Shown piece by piece: positions 54,622 to 63,721 of a DNA stretch of 64,000 nt. Each line of letters begins with the position of its first letter. Positions within the stretch are counted from its first letter, which is position 1. This stretch comes from Mobilisporobacter senegalensis (GTDB taxonomy: Bacteria > Bacillota > Clostridia > Lachnospirales > Lachnospiraceae). The DNA lies in the NCBI RefSeq assembly GCF_003752155.1, contig NZ_RJVG01000004.1, positions 124,001 to 188,000 of the forward strand, read 5' to 3'. The notes beneath the pieces are model-generated. The model saw only the letters and a list, made by a program, of their open reading frames with translations. It was not told where the DNA came from and did no database searches. Made by a program: the position numbers and the translations under genes.

Positions 54622-55554
54622 TTATTGCTGATATATTAATGATAATTTATTAATTCTTCTTATGATTTCTTCTCTTATATTTTCAGGTTCTAAACATTCA
54701 CATTTGTCTCCAAAGCTGAGTAAAAGATTATAACCATAATCATCTTCCATAAAAGGAAAATGGACAACCAATTTATTATCCTTATAAGTTTCTATATTCT
54801 CATCACCACAATATTCTACCACCCTGTCTCTAATGGACTCATCAATCAGCAGCTTTATAGTAACAATTCTTTTGCCTGATTCTTCCGATGGTCCTGATAT
54901 CTGGGGATTATATTCTCTTGGTACGAAAGTATCTTCTAGTATTTTAAACCCGGTTATACGAGATAGCTTAAATATACGAAAGTTTTCTCTATATGTACAA
55001 TAGCCAGATAAGTACCAGTTTGCCTCTTTTAATATTAATCGGTAAGGTTCGATTTTTCTATTGGTTTTATTGCCATCCCGGTCATAATACTGAAAGGATA
55101 TCAATTGATTATGATCTAATGCATGTTTAATTTCTTCAAGTATTGGAGGCAAATTCTTATTCCCGGACCAGGATGTAAGGTCAATTGATATTTGGTTTGA
55201 TTTTAATTCAATTTTTTGTTTTTGCCCATCTGGAATTAGTCCTTTTACTTTAGCCAGTGTATTAACAATTTTATCATCAAACAACGTTGAGGATATACTT
55301 CCAAGTCCAATTAAAAGTGTTGTGATATCAGAAGTAGTAAATAGCTTCTTATCTATTTTAAACTCTTCCAGGATACCGATGCCCCCATTGACTCCCGGAT
55401 AAGTTACTATGGGGATGCCCGCCTGATTTATCGTATCTATATCTCTGTAAATAGTTCGCGGTGTAACTTCAAACATTGCTGCCAATTTTGTTGCACTGAT
55501 CTTTTTACGCTCAAGCAATACCATAATTATGGATATTAATCTATCAATCTTCAT
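54622..55554 (-). CDS. YafY-type HTH/WYL transcriptional regulator
   Basis: 310 residues: N-terminal HTH_11 (RLISIIMVLLERKKISATKLAAMFEVTPRTIYRDIDTINQAGIPI) and a WYL domain (KIEPYRLILKEANWYLSGYCTYRENFRIFKLSRI), then a C-terminal WCX region. WYL proteins bind ligands or nucleic acid to control transcription. It is divergent from the FMN-binding gene at 55689, with a 22-bp palindrome within its own promoter, suggesting autoregulation. Confidence 0.9.
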   Translation of the reverse strand: MKIDRLISIIMVLLERKKISATKLAAMFEVTPRTIYRDIDTINQAGIPIVTYPGVNGGIGILEEFKIDKKLFTTSDITTLLIGLGSISSTLFDDKIVNTLAKVKGLIPDGQKQKIELKSNQISIDLTSWSGNKNLPPILEEIKHALDHNQLISFQYYDRDGNKTNRKIEPYRLILKEANWYLSGYCTYRENFRIFKLSRITGFKILEDTFVPREYNPQISGPSEESGKRIVTIKLLIDESIRDRVVEYCGDENIETYKDNKLVVHFPFMEDDYGYNLLLSFGDKCECLEPENIREEIIRRINKLSLIYQQ

Positions 55555-55586
55555 TTCTATGCACCTTAACTAAATATTTTCATTTA

Positions 55587-55617
55587 ATTATAAAACCATG
55601 ACATACTGATGTCAAGG
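55587..55617 (-). promoter_or_regulatory. WYL-regulator promoter with 22-bp operator-like palindrome
   Basis: On the minus strand TTGACA (55615-55610), 17 bp, TATAAT (55592-55587). Between the boxes lies a palindrome at 55596-55617: CC-TGACAT-ACTG-ATGTCA-GG, with the TGACAT arms perfect. This is a classical operator position and it also lies upstream of the divergent gene pair. Confidence 0.6.
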
Positions 55618-55688
55618 TTTCATGTTAGAATATATTAGTATATAGCTTTTAAGATATATAAATAACTTTTTATAAAAGGAGAAAACCA

Positions 55689-56111
55689 ATGGATTTTTTA
55701 AAAGAATTTGATAGGATAATGGAAACTACCAATGAAATAGCTTTAGCAACATCAATAGATAATATGCCAAATGTAAGAATTGTAAACTTTTATTATGATA
55801 CTTTAAAAAATGGGATTATATATTTTGCTACATTCAAAAATTGTACTAAAATACAGGAGTTTGATAAAAATAATAAAATTGCGTTAACTACTATTCCACA
55901 TGGATCAAGTGAACAAATTCGCATAGGTAATGGTACCGTTCAAAAAAGTGAATTGACTATTTTTGATTTAAAAGACGTTTTTGTCAAAAAGCTTCCCAAT
56001 TATGAAGCTATTATAGAGCAAGCCGGACGAGCATTAGAACTTTATGAGATACATTTTAATGAAGCTTCCGTGATTTTAGATATTGATAAAAGGGGTAAAA
56101 TCAATTTCTAA
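55689..56111 (+). CDS. Pyridoxamine 5'-phosphate oxidase-like FMN-binding protein
   Basis: 140 residues. The split-barrel pattern EIALATSIDNMPNVRIVNFYYD then YFATFKNCTKIQEFDKNNKIALT and IRIGNGTVQKS fits the small PNPOx-like flavin-binding family. It probably binds FMN or heme; the reaction is unknown. It begins 135 bp from the WYL regulator and 27 bp before the NmrA-type gene, suggesting a small redox-related unit under WYL control. Confidence 0.82.
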   Translation: MDFLKEFDRIMETTNEIALATSIDNMPNVRIVNFYYDTLKNGIIYFATFKNCTKIQEFDKNNKIALTTIPHGSSEQIRIGNGTVQKSELTIFDLKDVFVKKLPNYEAIIEQAGRALELYEIHFNEASVILDIDKRGKINF

Positions 56112-56138
56112 TAATCTTAAAGAAAGGAGAAAGCTAAC

Positions 56139-56993
56139 ATGAATATAGTATTAGGTGCAACCGGGCGGATAGGTTCAATGCTTGTTGACAATCTTTTAAA
56201 AAAAGGGCAACCGGTGAGAGTTATTGTTCGAAATAGTTTAAAAGCACAGCAATTAACGAGTAAGGGCGTTGAGGTCATTACTGCTGATTATTCAGATCCA
56301 GATTCTTTAAAGAAAGCCTTTTATGGCGGAAACTCAGTGTTTTTCTTAACACCTGAAAATCCTGAAAGTAAGAATTTATTAAAGGACATTCAAATACTTT
56401 TAAACAATTACAGAGAGGCTGTTTTATCCTCTGGTATTACTAAGATTGTTGGATTATCATCTATGGGAGCTCAGCACAAATCAGGAACCGGGAATCTAAT
56501 GGCTTCATATATGTTAGAACATACATTTAATGATATTAAGATTGAACAGGTTTATATTCGACCAGCTTATTATTTCAGCAATTGGATTGGATATTTAGAG
56601 TTGGTTAAGGAATATGGAATACTGCCAACTTTTTTCCCACCGGACATGAAATTACCTATGATTGCGCCAACGGATGTTGCTGAATTTCTATCAGAGGTAA
56701 TGATCTGTAGAGCCAAACAAGAAAGAATATATGAAATAACAGGACCACAGCTCTATAGTTCTTTAGATATAGCTGAAATATATAGAGATGTACTACGTCG
56801 GAATGTTGCATTACAGCAAGTGCTGCCCCAGGATTGGAAAACTACTTTGATGCAAGCCGGCTTTTCAGAAAATGGAGCTAAAAATCTTATACTTATGACA
56901 CAGGCAGTTATTGATGGAAAAACAAAGAATGAAGCTGTCAATCCTATTTCGTTTTCTACAGATTTCAAAAAGTATTTAATAAATGCCATATGA
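56139..56993 (+). CDS. NmrA-like NAD(P)-binding protein
   Basis: 284 residues: Rossmann loop GATGRIGSMLVDNLL at the start, then VEVITADYSDPDSL and GLSSMGAQHKSG. This is the NmrA/HSCARG-like atypical short-chain dehydrogenase group, which may sense redox state or act on quinones. It lacks the YxxxK catalytic pair. It follows the PNPOx-like gene with AGAAAGGAG and is likely co-transcribed. Confidence 0.88.
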   Translation: MNIVLGATGRIGSMLVDNLLKKGQPVRVIVRNSLKAQQLTSKGVEVITADYSDPDSLKKAFYGGNSVFFLTPENPESKNLLKDIQILLNNYREAVLSSGITKIVGLSSMGAQHKSGTGNLMASYMLEHTFNDIKIEQVYIRPAYYFSNWIGYLELVKEYGILPTFFPPDMKLPMIAPTDVAEFLSEVMICRAKQERIYEITGPQLYSSLDIAEIYRDVLRRNVALQQVLPQDWKTTLMQAGFSENGAKNLILMTQAVIDGKTKNEAVNPISFSTDFKKYLINAI

Positions 56994-57033
56994 TCTTATA
57001 ACTCCATTAAGTATACTTGTCTCAAACATTACC

Positions 57034-57071
57034 ATAGCCCGTCATTCATATTGATTGAATAGACGGGCTAT
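57034..57071. terminator. Hairpin after the NmrA-like gene
   Basis: ATAGCCCGTC (57034-57043) pairs exactly with GACGGGCTAT (57062-57071) with an AT-rich loop that pairs further (ATTCA/TGAAT). The plus-strand tail AAATTTATC is a weak U-tract. Confidence 0.6.
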
Positions 57072-57153
57072 AAATTTATCTTGATACTTGGCAAATAATG
57101 TATTATTATGAATGAAATCGAATTTATACAGAGTAGCTTATGGAGAAACAATA

Positions 57154-57831
57154 ATGGACAATAAAAAAGTAATATTTTTTGACTTATTTCATACATTAAT
57201 TCATCCTGATTATTCAAGTGAAAAAAACGAAAACGATATACTTGAGATGACACCTGATGAATGGGAATCCTATGCAGAGTCCAAGGAGCTGTATTCCAAA
57301 AGAGCCACTTGTTATATGAGTCCTGAAGAAATTATTAATGATATAGTAAATATAATTCCTAAAGAAATTAATGAGTTCCAAAAGGAAGAGATACTTAAAC
57401 TACGATTATCAAGAATGAAGAATGCATTAACTAACGTGGATCCAAAGATTTTAGAAACCTTAAAAGCATTAAAGCAAATGGGCATAAAATTATGTCTGAT
57501 AAGCAATGCTGACACCATAGATGTTATGTATTGGAATGATTCAATACTAAGTACATATTTTGATAATGTAATTTTTTCTTATGAAATAGGTTATTTGAAA
57601 CCTGAACCACAAATCTATAAAGTAGCATTAGATGTCATGTGTACCACTCCAAATCAAAGCTTTTTCATTGGAGATGGAGGTTCCGACGAACTAAAAGGTG
57701 CAAAAGGACTTGGAATAAGTACTATATTTACTGAATACTTACAAAAGAAAGATGATATTCATTACAGGAAAATCATTCTATATGCTGATTATCACATTTC
57801 TGATTTTACTGAGGTTCTTGAAATTATTTAA
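57154..57831 (+). CDS. HAD-superfamily hydrolase
   Basis: 225 residues. Motif I is FFDLFHTLIHP (nucleophile Asp), motif II LCLISNADTI, the motif III Lys is in EIGYLKPEPQIY, and motif IV is FFIGDGGSDELKGAKGLG. The helical cap between motifs I and II is of the C1 type, as in phosphoglycolate phosphatase- or haloacid-like enzymes. Substrate is unknown. The start at 57154 has GGAG 8 bp upstream. It precedes two GNAT genes. Confidence 0.85.
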   Translation: MDNKKVIFFDLFHTLIHPDYSSEKNENDILEMTPDEWESYAESKELYSKRATCYMSPEEIINDIVNIIPKEINEFQKEEILKLRLSRMKNALTNVDPKILETLKALKQMGIKLCLISNADTIDVMYWNDSILSTYFDNVIFSYEIGYLKPEPQIYKVALDVMCTTPNQSFFIGDGGSDELKGAKGLGISTIFTEYLQKKDDIHYRKIILYADYHISDFTEVLEII

Positions 57832-57923
57832 GCCTTATTGTATGACAAAATCATATGATTTTTGTAAACTGTAATAGTCGGTCTATGAACATAGGAACAT
57901 CAATCAACAGGAGGATACAGAAT

Positions 57924-58691
57924 ATGAAAGAACAAATAATTCGAATGGAAGAGCTTGCAATCAATGCTTTCCCTGCAATACTGACAGAGCTATATGATGG
58001 CTGGATCCTGAGGTTTTCAAATGGTTATACATATCGAGCCAACTCCATCAATCCTCTATATACTTCAATGATAAATATTGAAGAAAAAATTAAATACTGT
58101 GAACAGAAGTATGTCCATCTTGGGCTGCCAGTAGTATATAAATTAGCAGAACCGATTCATGATGATCTGGATCAGATTCTCGATAAACATAATTATAAAA
58201 TTTTAAAACAAGCCGATATTATGAGTTGTAGTATAAGCCAAGATAAATTCAGTAAAACAGATATGGTTGACATAAGTATCAAGATGACTGAGGATTGGCT
58301 TAATGGCTTTTTAAGCCTAAATGGTACAACAGATAGATTAAAACAGCAAACCGCTAAAACAATGTTATCAAATATTAAAAATCCAATAATATGTGCCAGT
58401 ATAAACGAAGACAATAAAATGATAGGATGCGGCCTGGGAGTCCTTGAAGATAAAAAAATAGGGTTATTTGATATCTGTATTCACGAGAATTATAGACGCA
58501 AAGGATATGGTACTTTAATCTGTAAAGCTATAATGAACGAAAGTAAAAAATATCAGGCAAAAAGTGGGTATTTACAAGTAGCTTCTGAGAATGACGCGGC
58601 TAAAAATTTATATCAATCTATGGGCTTCACTAAAGATTATACTTATTGGTATAGAGTAAAAGAGATAAATTCTCATACTTACCTGAAGTAA
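57924..58691 (+). CDS. GNAT-family N-acetyltransferase (long form)
   Basis: 255 residues. The C-terminal GNAT core holds GLFDICIHENYRRKGYGTLICKAIM (motif A, acetyl-CoA binding) and YLQVASENDAAKNLYQSMGFTKDY. The N-terminal third starts with EELAINAFPAILTELYDGWILRFSNGYTYRANS, as in a clostridial subgroup of unknown acceptor. The start at 57924 follows AGGAGGA 8 bp upstream. It is followed after 21 bp by another GNAT gene. Confidence 0.87.
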   Translation: MKEQIIRMEELAINAFPAILTELYDGWILRFSNGYTYRANSINPLYTSMINIEEKIKYCEQKYVHLGLPVVYKLAEPIHDDLDQILDKHNYKILKQADIMSCSISQDKFSKTDMVDISIKMTEDWLNGFLSLNGTTDRLKQQTAKTMLSNIKNPIICASINEDNKMIGCGLGVLEDKKIGLFDICIHENYRRKGYGTLICKAIMNESKKYQAKSGYLQVASENDAAKNLYQSMGFTKDYTYWYRVKEINSHTYLK

Positions 58692-58712
58692 TTTAAAGGC
58701 AGAGGTTTAGCT

Positions 58713-59159
58713 ATGAACATTAAAAAAATACAAAATAATAAAAAGAAATTTCTTGATTTACTGTTATTGGCAGATGAGCAAGAAAGTATGATAGATAAAT
58801 ACCTTGAAAGAGGTGATATGTTTGCTTTATATGATGATGATTTAAAAAGTATTTGCGTGGTGACAAAAGAAAACGATGACACATATGAAATAAAAAATAT
58901 CGCTACCTATGAAATATATCAAGGGAAAGGATATGGAAAAGCACTAATAAATTATATTGAAAATTACTATAGGGGCAAATGTAAAACACTGATCGTTGGA
59001 ACCGGGGACAGCCCTCTTACCATACCCTTCTATGAATCTTGTGGATTCATAAAATCCCACCGAATTAAAAACTTCTTTATTGACAATTATGACCATCCTA
59101 TTTATGAGTGTGGGCTACAACTTGTAGATATGATATATCTGAAAAAAGAACTGAATTAA
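58713..59159 (+). CDS. GNAT-family N-acetyltransferase (short form)
   Basis: 148 residues, one GNAT domain: [19 protein letters not shown] (motif A) and [16 protein letters not shown] (motif B). The acceptor is unknown. It follows the other GNAT gene, so a pair acting on related small molecules is possible. Confidence 0.86.
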   Translation: MNIKKIQNNKKKFLDLLLLADEQESMIDKYLERGDMFALYDDDLKSICVVTKENDDTYEIKNIATYEIYQGKGYGKALINYIENYYRGKCKTLIVGTGDSPLTIPFYESCGFIKSHRIKNFFIDNYDHPIYECGLQLVDMIYLKKELN

Positions 59160-59296
59160 TGATACAGAAAGCATCTTATTGATTCAGGCAATCACCCTGT
59201 TATCCCCAATCAGGAACTATATAGTTAGGATTTGGAATGAAAAAAGAATGAACCTTAAAAGAAATTAGACTAATATATCAAAAGAAAGAGAGAATT

Positions 59297-59461
59297 ATGG
59301 ATATTCTTGTTGCATTCACTACTACACTTCTAACTATAGCTATACTAAGTAATTTAAAGCTAGCTAAAACCTCAATCCAGTTAATGCTCGTGGGAATAGA
59401 AATGACTATTATAGGGGCTGTATATATATCTATATCAGCCTTGCCTCACAGACTAAATTAA
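59297..59461 (+). CDS. Small membrane protein, 54 residues
   Basis: ATG at 59297 to TAA at 59459-59461, 54 residues. The start MDILVAFTTTLLTIAILSNL and the segment LMLVGIEMTIIGAVYISISAL look like two short membrane helices separated by KLAKTSIQ. The upstream AAAGAAAGAGAG is a moderate ribosome site, and a hairpin lies directly after the stop. No family is recognised. The rest of the gap 59160-59526 shows nothing definite. Confidence 0.45.
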   Translation: MDILVAFTTTLLTIAILSNLKLAKTSIQLMLVGIEMTIIGAVYISISALPHRLN

Positions 59462-59463
59462 AT

Positions 59464-59489
59464 AGAAAAGCGCTATATAGCACTTTTCT
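59464..59489. terminator. Hairpin after the small ORF
   Basis: AGAAAAG-C-GC pairs with GC-A-CTTTTCT around TATATA, one mismatch, followed by ATTTCT. Positioned to end the small ORF transcript or, on the other strand, hydE (stop at 59527). Confidence 0.5.
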
Positions 59490-59526
59490 ATTTCTATAAA
59501 ACTTCTATAGGCAAGGCGTATTATTA

Positions 59527-60561
59527 TTAATCTCTATAAACATCCCCACGCTCTGATACAAGCTGAAATCCTACACTGGCAACACGTCTGGTTAAGCATC
59601 CCTGGCATTCTGCAGCTTCTTCTCCCGTACAAATTTTATCATCATATAAGGAATATTTTTTACGAACCGTTACTGGTGATAAATTGGGCATAACCACATT
59701 GGCACCAGCCAATAAACCTTTTTCTCTCCCTTTTGGATCTGCTGTCCCAAGAGCAGTAGTTGCTGGAATTAATGCTTTCGGTAAGATAATCCGGATGATA
59801 GATAATAAAAGTAAAGTCTTTTCTACACTGCCTTTCTCACAATCTGCAAAAATAGTATCATGACTTGGCAAAAAAGGTCCAATGCCTACCATATCCGGAT
59901 CTAATTCTTTTAAAAATACTAAATCTTCTGCTAAAGTTTCGTTTGTCTGATATGGTGAACCTACCATGAATCCTGCACCAACCTGAAATCCCAGGCTCTT
60001 TAGATCATATAGACATTCCATCCTGGATTTTAAACTTAAGTTTTCCGGATGCAATTTATTATAATGTTCTTCATTTGCAGTTTCGTGGCGAAGAAGATAT
60101 CTGTCCGCTCCGGCTTCTTTAAACCTCTTGTATGTATCATGACTTCTTTCTCCAATAGATAAAGTCAGGGCACAATCTGGGTATAATGATTTAATCTCTT
60201 TGATAATTTCTACCATTCTATCATCTGTGAAATAAGGATCTTCTCCACCTTGCAATACAAAGGTACGAAACCCTAAATCATATCCCGTTTTGCAGGATAG
60301 CAGTATCTCTTCCTCGGTCAGTCGATATCTGGAAGCATTCTTATTGTCTAAACGAATTCCACAATAATAGCAATTATTCTTACAATAATTTGTAAATTCA
60401 ATCAACCCTCTGGTAAAGACCTTATCTCCATAATATTGTCTTTTCAGTCTATCCGCTTCCACGCGCAACTTTTCCATAGTATCAGCAGTATAATTATCTA
60501 AAAGTTCTATATATTCTTCTTTGGATAAACAATGTTCCTTTATTAGTTTTTCTACCAGCAT
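59527..60561 (-). CDS. hydE: [FeFe]-hydrogenase H-cluster maturation radical SAM protein HydE
   Basis: 344 residues, a radical SAM TIM barrel that helps build the diiron site of [FeFe]-hydrogenase. The cluster motif CKNNCYYCG coordinates the 4Fe-4S centre, with the GGEDP-type SAM segment at VLQGGEDPYF. A C-terminal Cys set (CTGEEAAECQGC) could carry a second cluster. Related BioB/PylB-type enzymes are possible, but the opening and the C-terminal Cys set favour HydE. No hydF, hydG or hydrogenase is in the window. The start at 60561 has GGAGG 5 bp upstream. Confidence 0.88.
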   Translation of the reverse strand: MLVEKLIKEHCLSKEEYIELLDNYTADTMEKLRVEADRLKRQYYGDKVFTRGLIEFTNYCKNNCYYCGIRLDNKNASRYRLTEEEILLSCKTGYDLGFRTFVLQGGEDPYFTDDRMVEIIKEIKSLYPDCALTLSIGERSHDTYKRFKEAGADRYLLRHETANEEHYNKLHPENLSLKSRMECLYDLKSLGFQVGAGFMVGSPYQTNETLAEDLVFLKELDPDMVGIGPFLPSHDTIFADCEKGSVEKTLLLLSIIRIILPKALIPATTALGTADPKGREKGLLAGANVVMPNLSPVTVRKKYSLYDDKICTGEEAAECQGCLTRRVASVGFQLVSERGDVYRD

Positions 60562-60643
60562 ATTCTCCTCCAGAGCAAATAAAATCATCATACTTTTATA
60601 TGTGAAGTTTGATCACATCAATCACTTACGACTTGTTATTATT

Positions 60644-61699
60644 TTAACATAATATCTCTTTTAACGCACTAATAAATTTATCCATTTCTTCATCCGTACC
60701 AATGGAAATTCTAAGGTAATTATCAATTTTTGATAAATTAAAATGTCTTACAAAAATATTCTTTTCTCTTAAAGCCCTGAATATGTCAATTGCTTTTATT
60801 TGTGGATGGGTTGCAAAAATAAAATTAGTCATGGAATCTGGAAAGGAGAATCCTAAATTCTTTAATTCCACCTTTGTTCTTTCTCTTGTATCTATAATAC
60901 GTTTTAGAGTCTCTTTAAAATAAATATCATCTTCAATTGCAGGAACACCAAAGCATAATGAGACTTGATTCATTGTATATGAATTATATGAATATTTCAC
61001 ATCATTCAAAGCTTTTATTAAATCTTTATGCCCAATTGCAAAACCTATTCTCATGCCAGCCATGGAACGGGATTTTGAAAATGTTTGAACCACAAGTAAA
61101 TTTTCATATTTTTCTACGAAGCGAACAGCGGATTCTCCGCCAAAATCAATATAAGCTTCGTCCACAATAACTACAGAATTTTGATTATGTAATAAAATCT
61201 CTTCAATAAACTCTAAATTTTCATAAATTCCAGTAGGTGCATTGGGATTGGCAATGACTACTCCGCCATTTTTTTTATAATAATCTTCTTTATTGATCTT
61301 AAAATTATCATCTAACTGTGGCCTTTCATAAGGTATCTTATATAAATTGGCCCATACTTCATAAAAAGAATACGTAATGTCCGGGAATAAAATTGGTTTT
61401 TTTGAATTAAAAAATGTTAAGAAAGCCATTGCAAGAACGTCATCTGAACCAACACCTACAAATACCTGCTCTTTATCCACATGATAATATTTTGCAAGAG
61501 AATCTGTCAACATAGAAGCTGTTGGATCTGGATACAATCTTAGTTTATCAAAATCAAATTCCTTCATGGCTTTTATTATGCCAGGCGCTGGAGGATAAGG
61601 ATTCTCATTGGTATTTAATTTAATCATATCCTCCAGATCGGGCTGTTCTCCAGGTACATATGGATCTATTCTTCGTATATTTTCTTTCCAAGACTTCAT
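60644..61699 (-). CDS. hisC: Histidinol-phosphate aminotransferase
   Basis: 351-residue PLP enzyme. HisC marks: LEDMIKLNTNENPYPP, YPDPTASMLTDSLAKYYHV, VGVGSDDVLAMAFLTF, NPNAPTGIYE, VVDEAYIDFGG, and VVQTFSKSRSMAGMRIGFAIG with the PLP Lys. It transaminates imidazole-acetol phosphate in histidine synthesis, and relatives act on aromatic keto acids. No other his gene is nearby, so the pathway role is inferred. The start at 61697-61699 follows GGAGGG. Confidence 0.88.
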   Translation of the reverse strand: MKSWKENIRRIDPYVPGEQPDLEDMIKLNTNENPYPPAPGIIKAMKEFDFDKLRLYPDPTASMLTDSLAKYYHVDKEQVFVGVGSDDVLAMAFLTFFNSKKPILFPDITYSFYEVWANLYKIPYERPQLDDNFKINKEDYYKKNGGVVIANPNAPTGIYENLEFIEEILLHNQNSVVIVDEAYIDFGGESAVRFVEKYENLLVVQTFSKSRSMAGMRIGFAIGHKDLIKALNDVKYSYNSYTMNQVSLCFGVPAIEDDIYFKETLKRIIDTRERTKVELKNLGFSFPDSMTNFIFATHPQIKAIDIFRALREKNIFVRHFNLSKIDNYLRISIGTDEEMDKFISALKEILC

Positions 61700-61758
61700 T
61701 CTATCCCTCCAATATTCACACAAAAATTTGTCAGTAAAAATTGAACTTAATATGATTT

Positions 61759-61782
61759 GAACTGTAACTATTAGTACAGTTC
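61759..61782. repeat. GTTACAGTTC-family hairpin at the aminotransferase 3' end
   Basis: GAACTGTA (61759-61766) pairs with TACAGTTC (61775-61782). The sequence GGCTGAACTGTA on the minus strand equals part of the 35380-35395 arm. The right arm codes for the last residues of the aminotransferase, whose stop is at 61771-61773. Confidence 0.45.
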
Positions 61783-62952
61783 AGCCAATTTCTTAAATGC
61801 AGGCAATGAGCGTTCTATTGTTCCATGATCTACACAATATGCAATTCTACAATATCCTGGACATGCAAAGGATGATCCGGGCACAATTAATATATTGTGT
61901 CTTTTGGCTGCTGCTGCGAAAGCAACATCATTTTCTTCCAATGCTTTGATAAACAGATAAAAAGCCCCTTCTGGTTTTACACAGGTATAGCCGTACTCTG
62001 TTAAACTATCATATAATAATTCCCTATTTTTATTGTATATTGCTATATCCACCTCGGAATTAATACACTTAGCTACTACTCTTTGCATTAAAGATGGTGC
62101 ATTTACAAACCCAAGAATACGAGTTGCTACATTAGCTGCTGCAATGATATCCTCTGAATCCACCGCTTCATCAGGAATCACAAGATATCCTATTCTCTCT
62201 CCTGGCAAAGACAGTGATTTACTAAAGGAATAACCGACAATTGTGTTTCTATAATATTTTGTAAGATAGGGTACATTTACCCCATCATATACCAGTTCCC
62301 TATATGGCTCATCCGAGATCATATAGATTGCAGTGCCATATTCTTTTTGTTTCTTATCTAATACGCTGGATAATTGAATTATGGTCTCTTCTGAATATAC
62401 CACTCCTGTTGGATTATTCGGAGTGTTTACAATGACTGCTTTCGTCTTTGGAGATATCTTTGATTCAAATTCTGACAAATTGGGCTGAAAAGTCGCTGTA
62501 TTTGGAGATACAACAACTAATTTCCCATCATAATTATCTACATAACTTTTATATTCTCCAAAATAAGGCGCAAAAGTTATTACTTCATCCCCTGGATTTA
62601 AAAGAGTTTTCAAAATAACATTTAATCCGCCTGCTGCACCAACTGTCATAATAATATTATTTATTCCAAATTTAGTGTCATACTTATTGTTTATAGATTC
62701 AGCAATTGTATTCCTTACATCTTCATATCCAGAATTATTCATGTAACCATGAACTAAAATATCGTTTTCAGTACCAACTATATCCCTGATTGCTTCTTTA
62801 ATTTCTTCTGGGGCTGGAACGCTAGGATTTCCCAGACTAAAATCATATACATTCTCTGCACCATACTGGGCTGCTAACTTTTTACCTTCTTCAAACATGG
62901 CACGAATGACAGAACTGTTTTGTACTAAATGTTTCATTTTATCTGAAATCAT
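61771..62952 (-). CDS. Class I/II aminotransferase (AspC-like)
   Basis: 393-residue PLP enzyme: NVYDFSLGNPSVPAP, LVHGYMNNSGYEDVRNTIAE, NIIMTVGAAGGLNVILKTLL, VIVNTPNNPTGVVYSE, YMISDEPYRELVYDG, and VGYSFSKSLSLPGERIGYLVIP with the PLP Lys. This group covers aspartate and related amino acid aminotransferases; the substrate cannot be fixed. It precedes hisC on the minus strand by 71 bp. Its start is followed by a distant hairpin and the cytidylate kinase-like gene. Confidence 0.88.
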   Translation of the reverse strand: MISDKMKHLVQNSSVIRAMFEEGKKLAAQYGAENVYDFSLGNPSVPAPEEIKEAIRDIVGTENDILVHGYMNNSGYEDVRNTIAESINNKYDTKFGINNIIMTVGAAGGLNVILKTLLNPGDEVITFAPYFGEYKSYVDNYDGKLVVVSPNTATFQPNLSEFESKISPKTKAVIVNTPNNPTGVVYSEETIIQLSSVLDKKQKEYGTAIYMISDEPYRELVYDGVNVPYLTKYYRNTIVGYSFSKSLSLPGERIGYLVIPDEAVDSEDIIAAANVATRILGFVNAPSLMQRVVAKCINSEVDIAIYNKNRELLYDSLTEYGYTCVKPEGAFYLFIKALEENDVAFAAAAKRHNILIVPGSSFACPGYCRIAYCVDHGTIERSLPAFKKLAELY

Positions 62953-63042
62953 CGAATTACCCCTTTCCCTTCCATTAAGTAAACCCTAATCCAGGCATGG
63001 TTTAAAGTATATCTGAATTAAGGTTGAATTTATCTAGGATAT

Positions 63043-63075
63043 GGGACTGTTGCAAACTAGAAATGCAACAGCCCC
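63043..63075. terminator. Hairpin after the cytidylate kinase-like gene
   Basis: GGGACTGTTGCA (63043-63054) pairs with TGCAACAGCCCC (63064-63075), 11 of 12. The minus-strand tail is not U-rich. TTAATTCAGATATACTTTAAACC just downstream (63000-63021, minus strand) is another relative of the TTAATTCAG repeat. Confidence 0.6.
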
Positions 63076-63089
63076 AATTATTAAATAAA

Positions 63090-63710
63090 TTATTTCATTC
63101 TTATATCAATATAAGCTTTCACAAGTTGAACACACTTATCAAAGCCTAATTCACTACTATTTAAGCAAAGGTCGTAATTCATGGCATTATCCCACTCTCT
63201 GCCCGTATAATGCTTATAATATTCTGCTCTGTTCTTATCTGTTGTTAAAATCAATTTCTCAGCATCTTTTCTTGAGAGACTATTCAACTCCATTACTTTT
63301 TCAATACAACTCTCAAGGGGTGCATGGACAAATATTTTTAATACATTCTTGTTGTCTTTTAGGACAAAATCAGCACATCTTCCAACAATAACACAGGTTT
63401 CTGTTTCTGCTAATTCTTTCATTACCTTTGCCTGATAATTAAATAAATTACGATTTGACACAAAATCATCGCTGTCTGGAGGAATTAGTTCTCCCTTATA
63501 GACTTTTCTCGCTGCCTTAAAAAGAATGCTGTTCTTGATTTTCTCATCTGCTTTACCAAATAATTCTTCATTAATTCCACTATCATCAGAAGCTAATCTT
63601 AATAATTCTCTATCATAGTACCCAATGTTTAATTCCTTTGCAAGCATCTTACCAATCGTTCTGCCGCCACTGCCATAACCTCTTGCAATTGTAATTACAA
63701 AATTATTCAT
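63090..63710 (-). CDS. Cytidylate kinase-like family protein
   Basis: 206 residues. The P-loop-like start VITIARGYGSGGRTIGKMLAKELNIGYYDRELL matches the cytidylate kinase-like family (AAA_33 type) common in clostridia, distinct from the essential Cmk. IVGRCADFVL and SRKDAEKLILTTDKNRAEYYKHYTGREW follow. The nucleotide or other substrate is unknown. It starts 11 bp after livF with AGGAGG upstream, so it is in that operon. Confidence 0.87.
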   Translation of the reverse strand: MNNFVITIARGYGSGGRTIGKMLAKELNIGYYDRELLRLASDDSGINEELFGKADEKIKNSILFKAARKVYKGELIPPDSDDFVSNRNLFNYQAKVMKELAETETCVIVGRCADFVLKDNKNVLKIFVHAPLESCIEKVMELNSLSRKDAEKLILTTDKNRAEYYKHYTGREWDNAMNYDLCLNSSELGFDKCVQLVKAYIDIRMK

Positions 63711-63721
63711 ACTAAAGCCTC

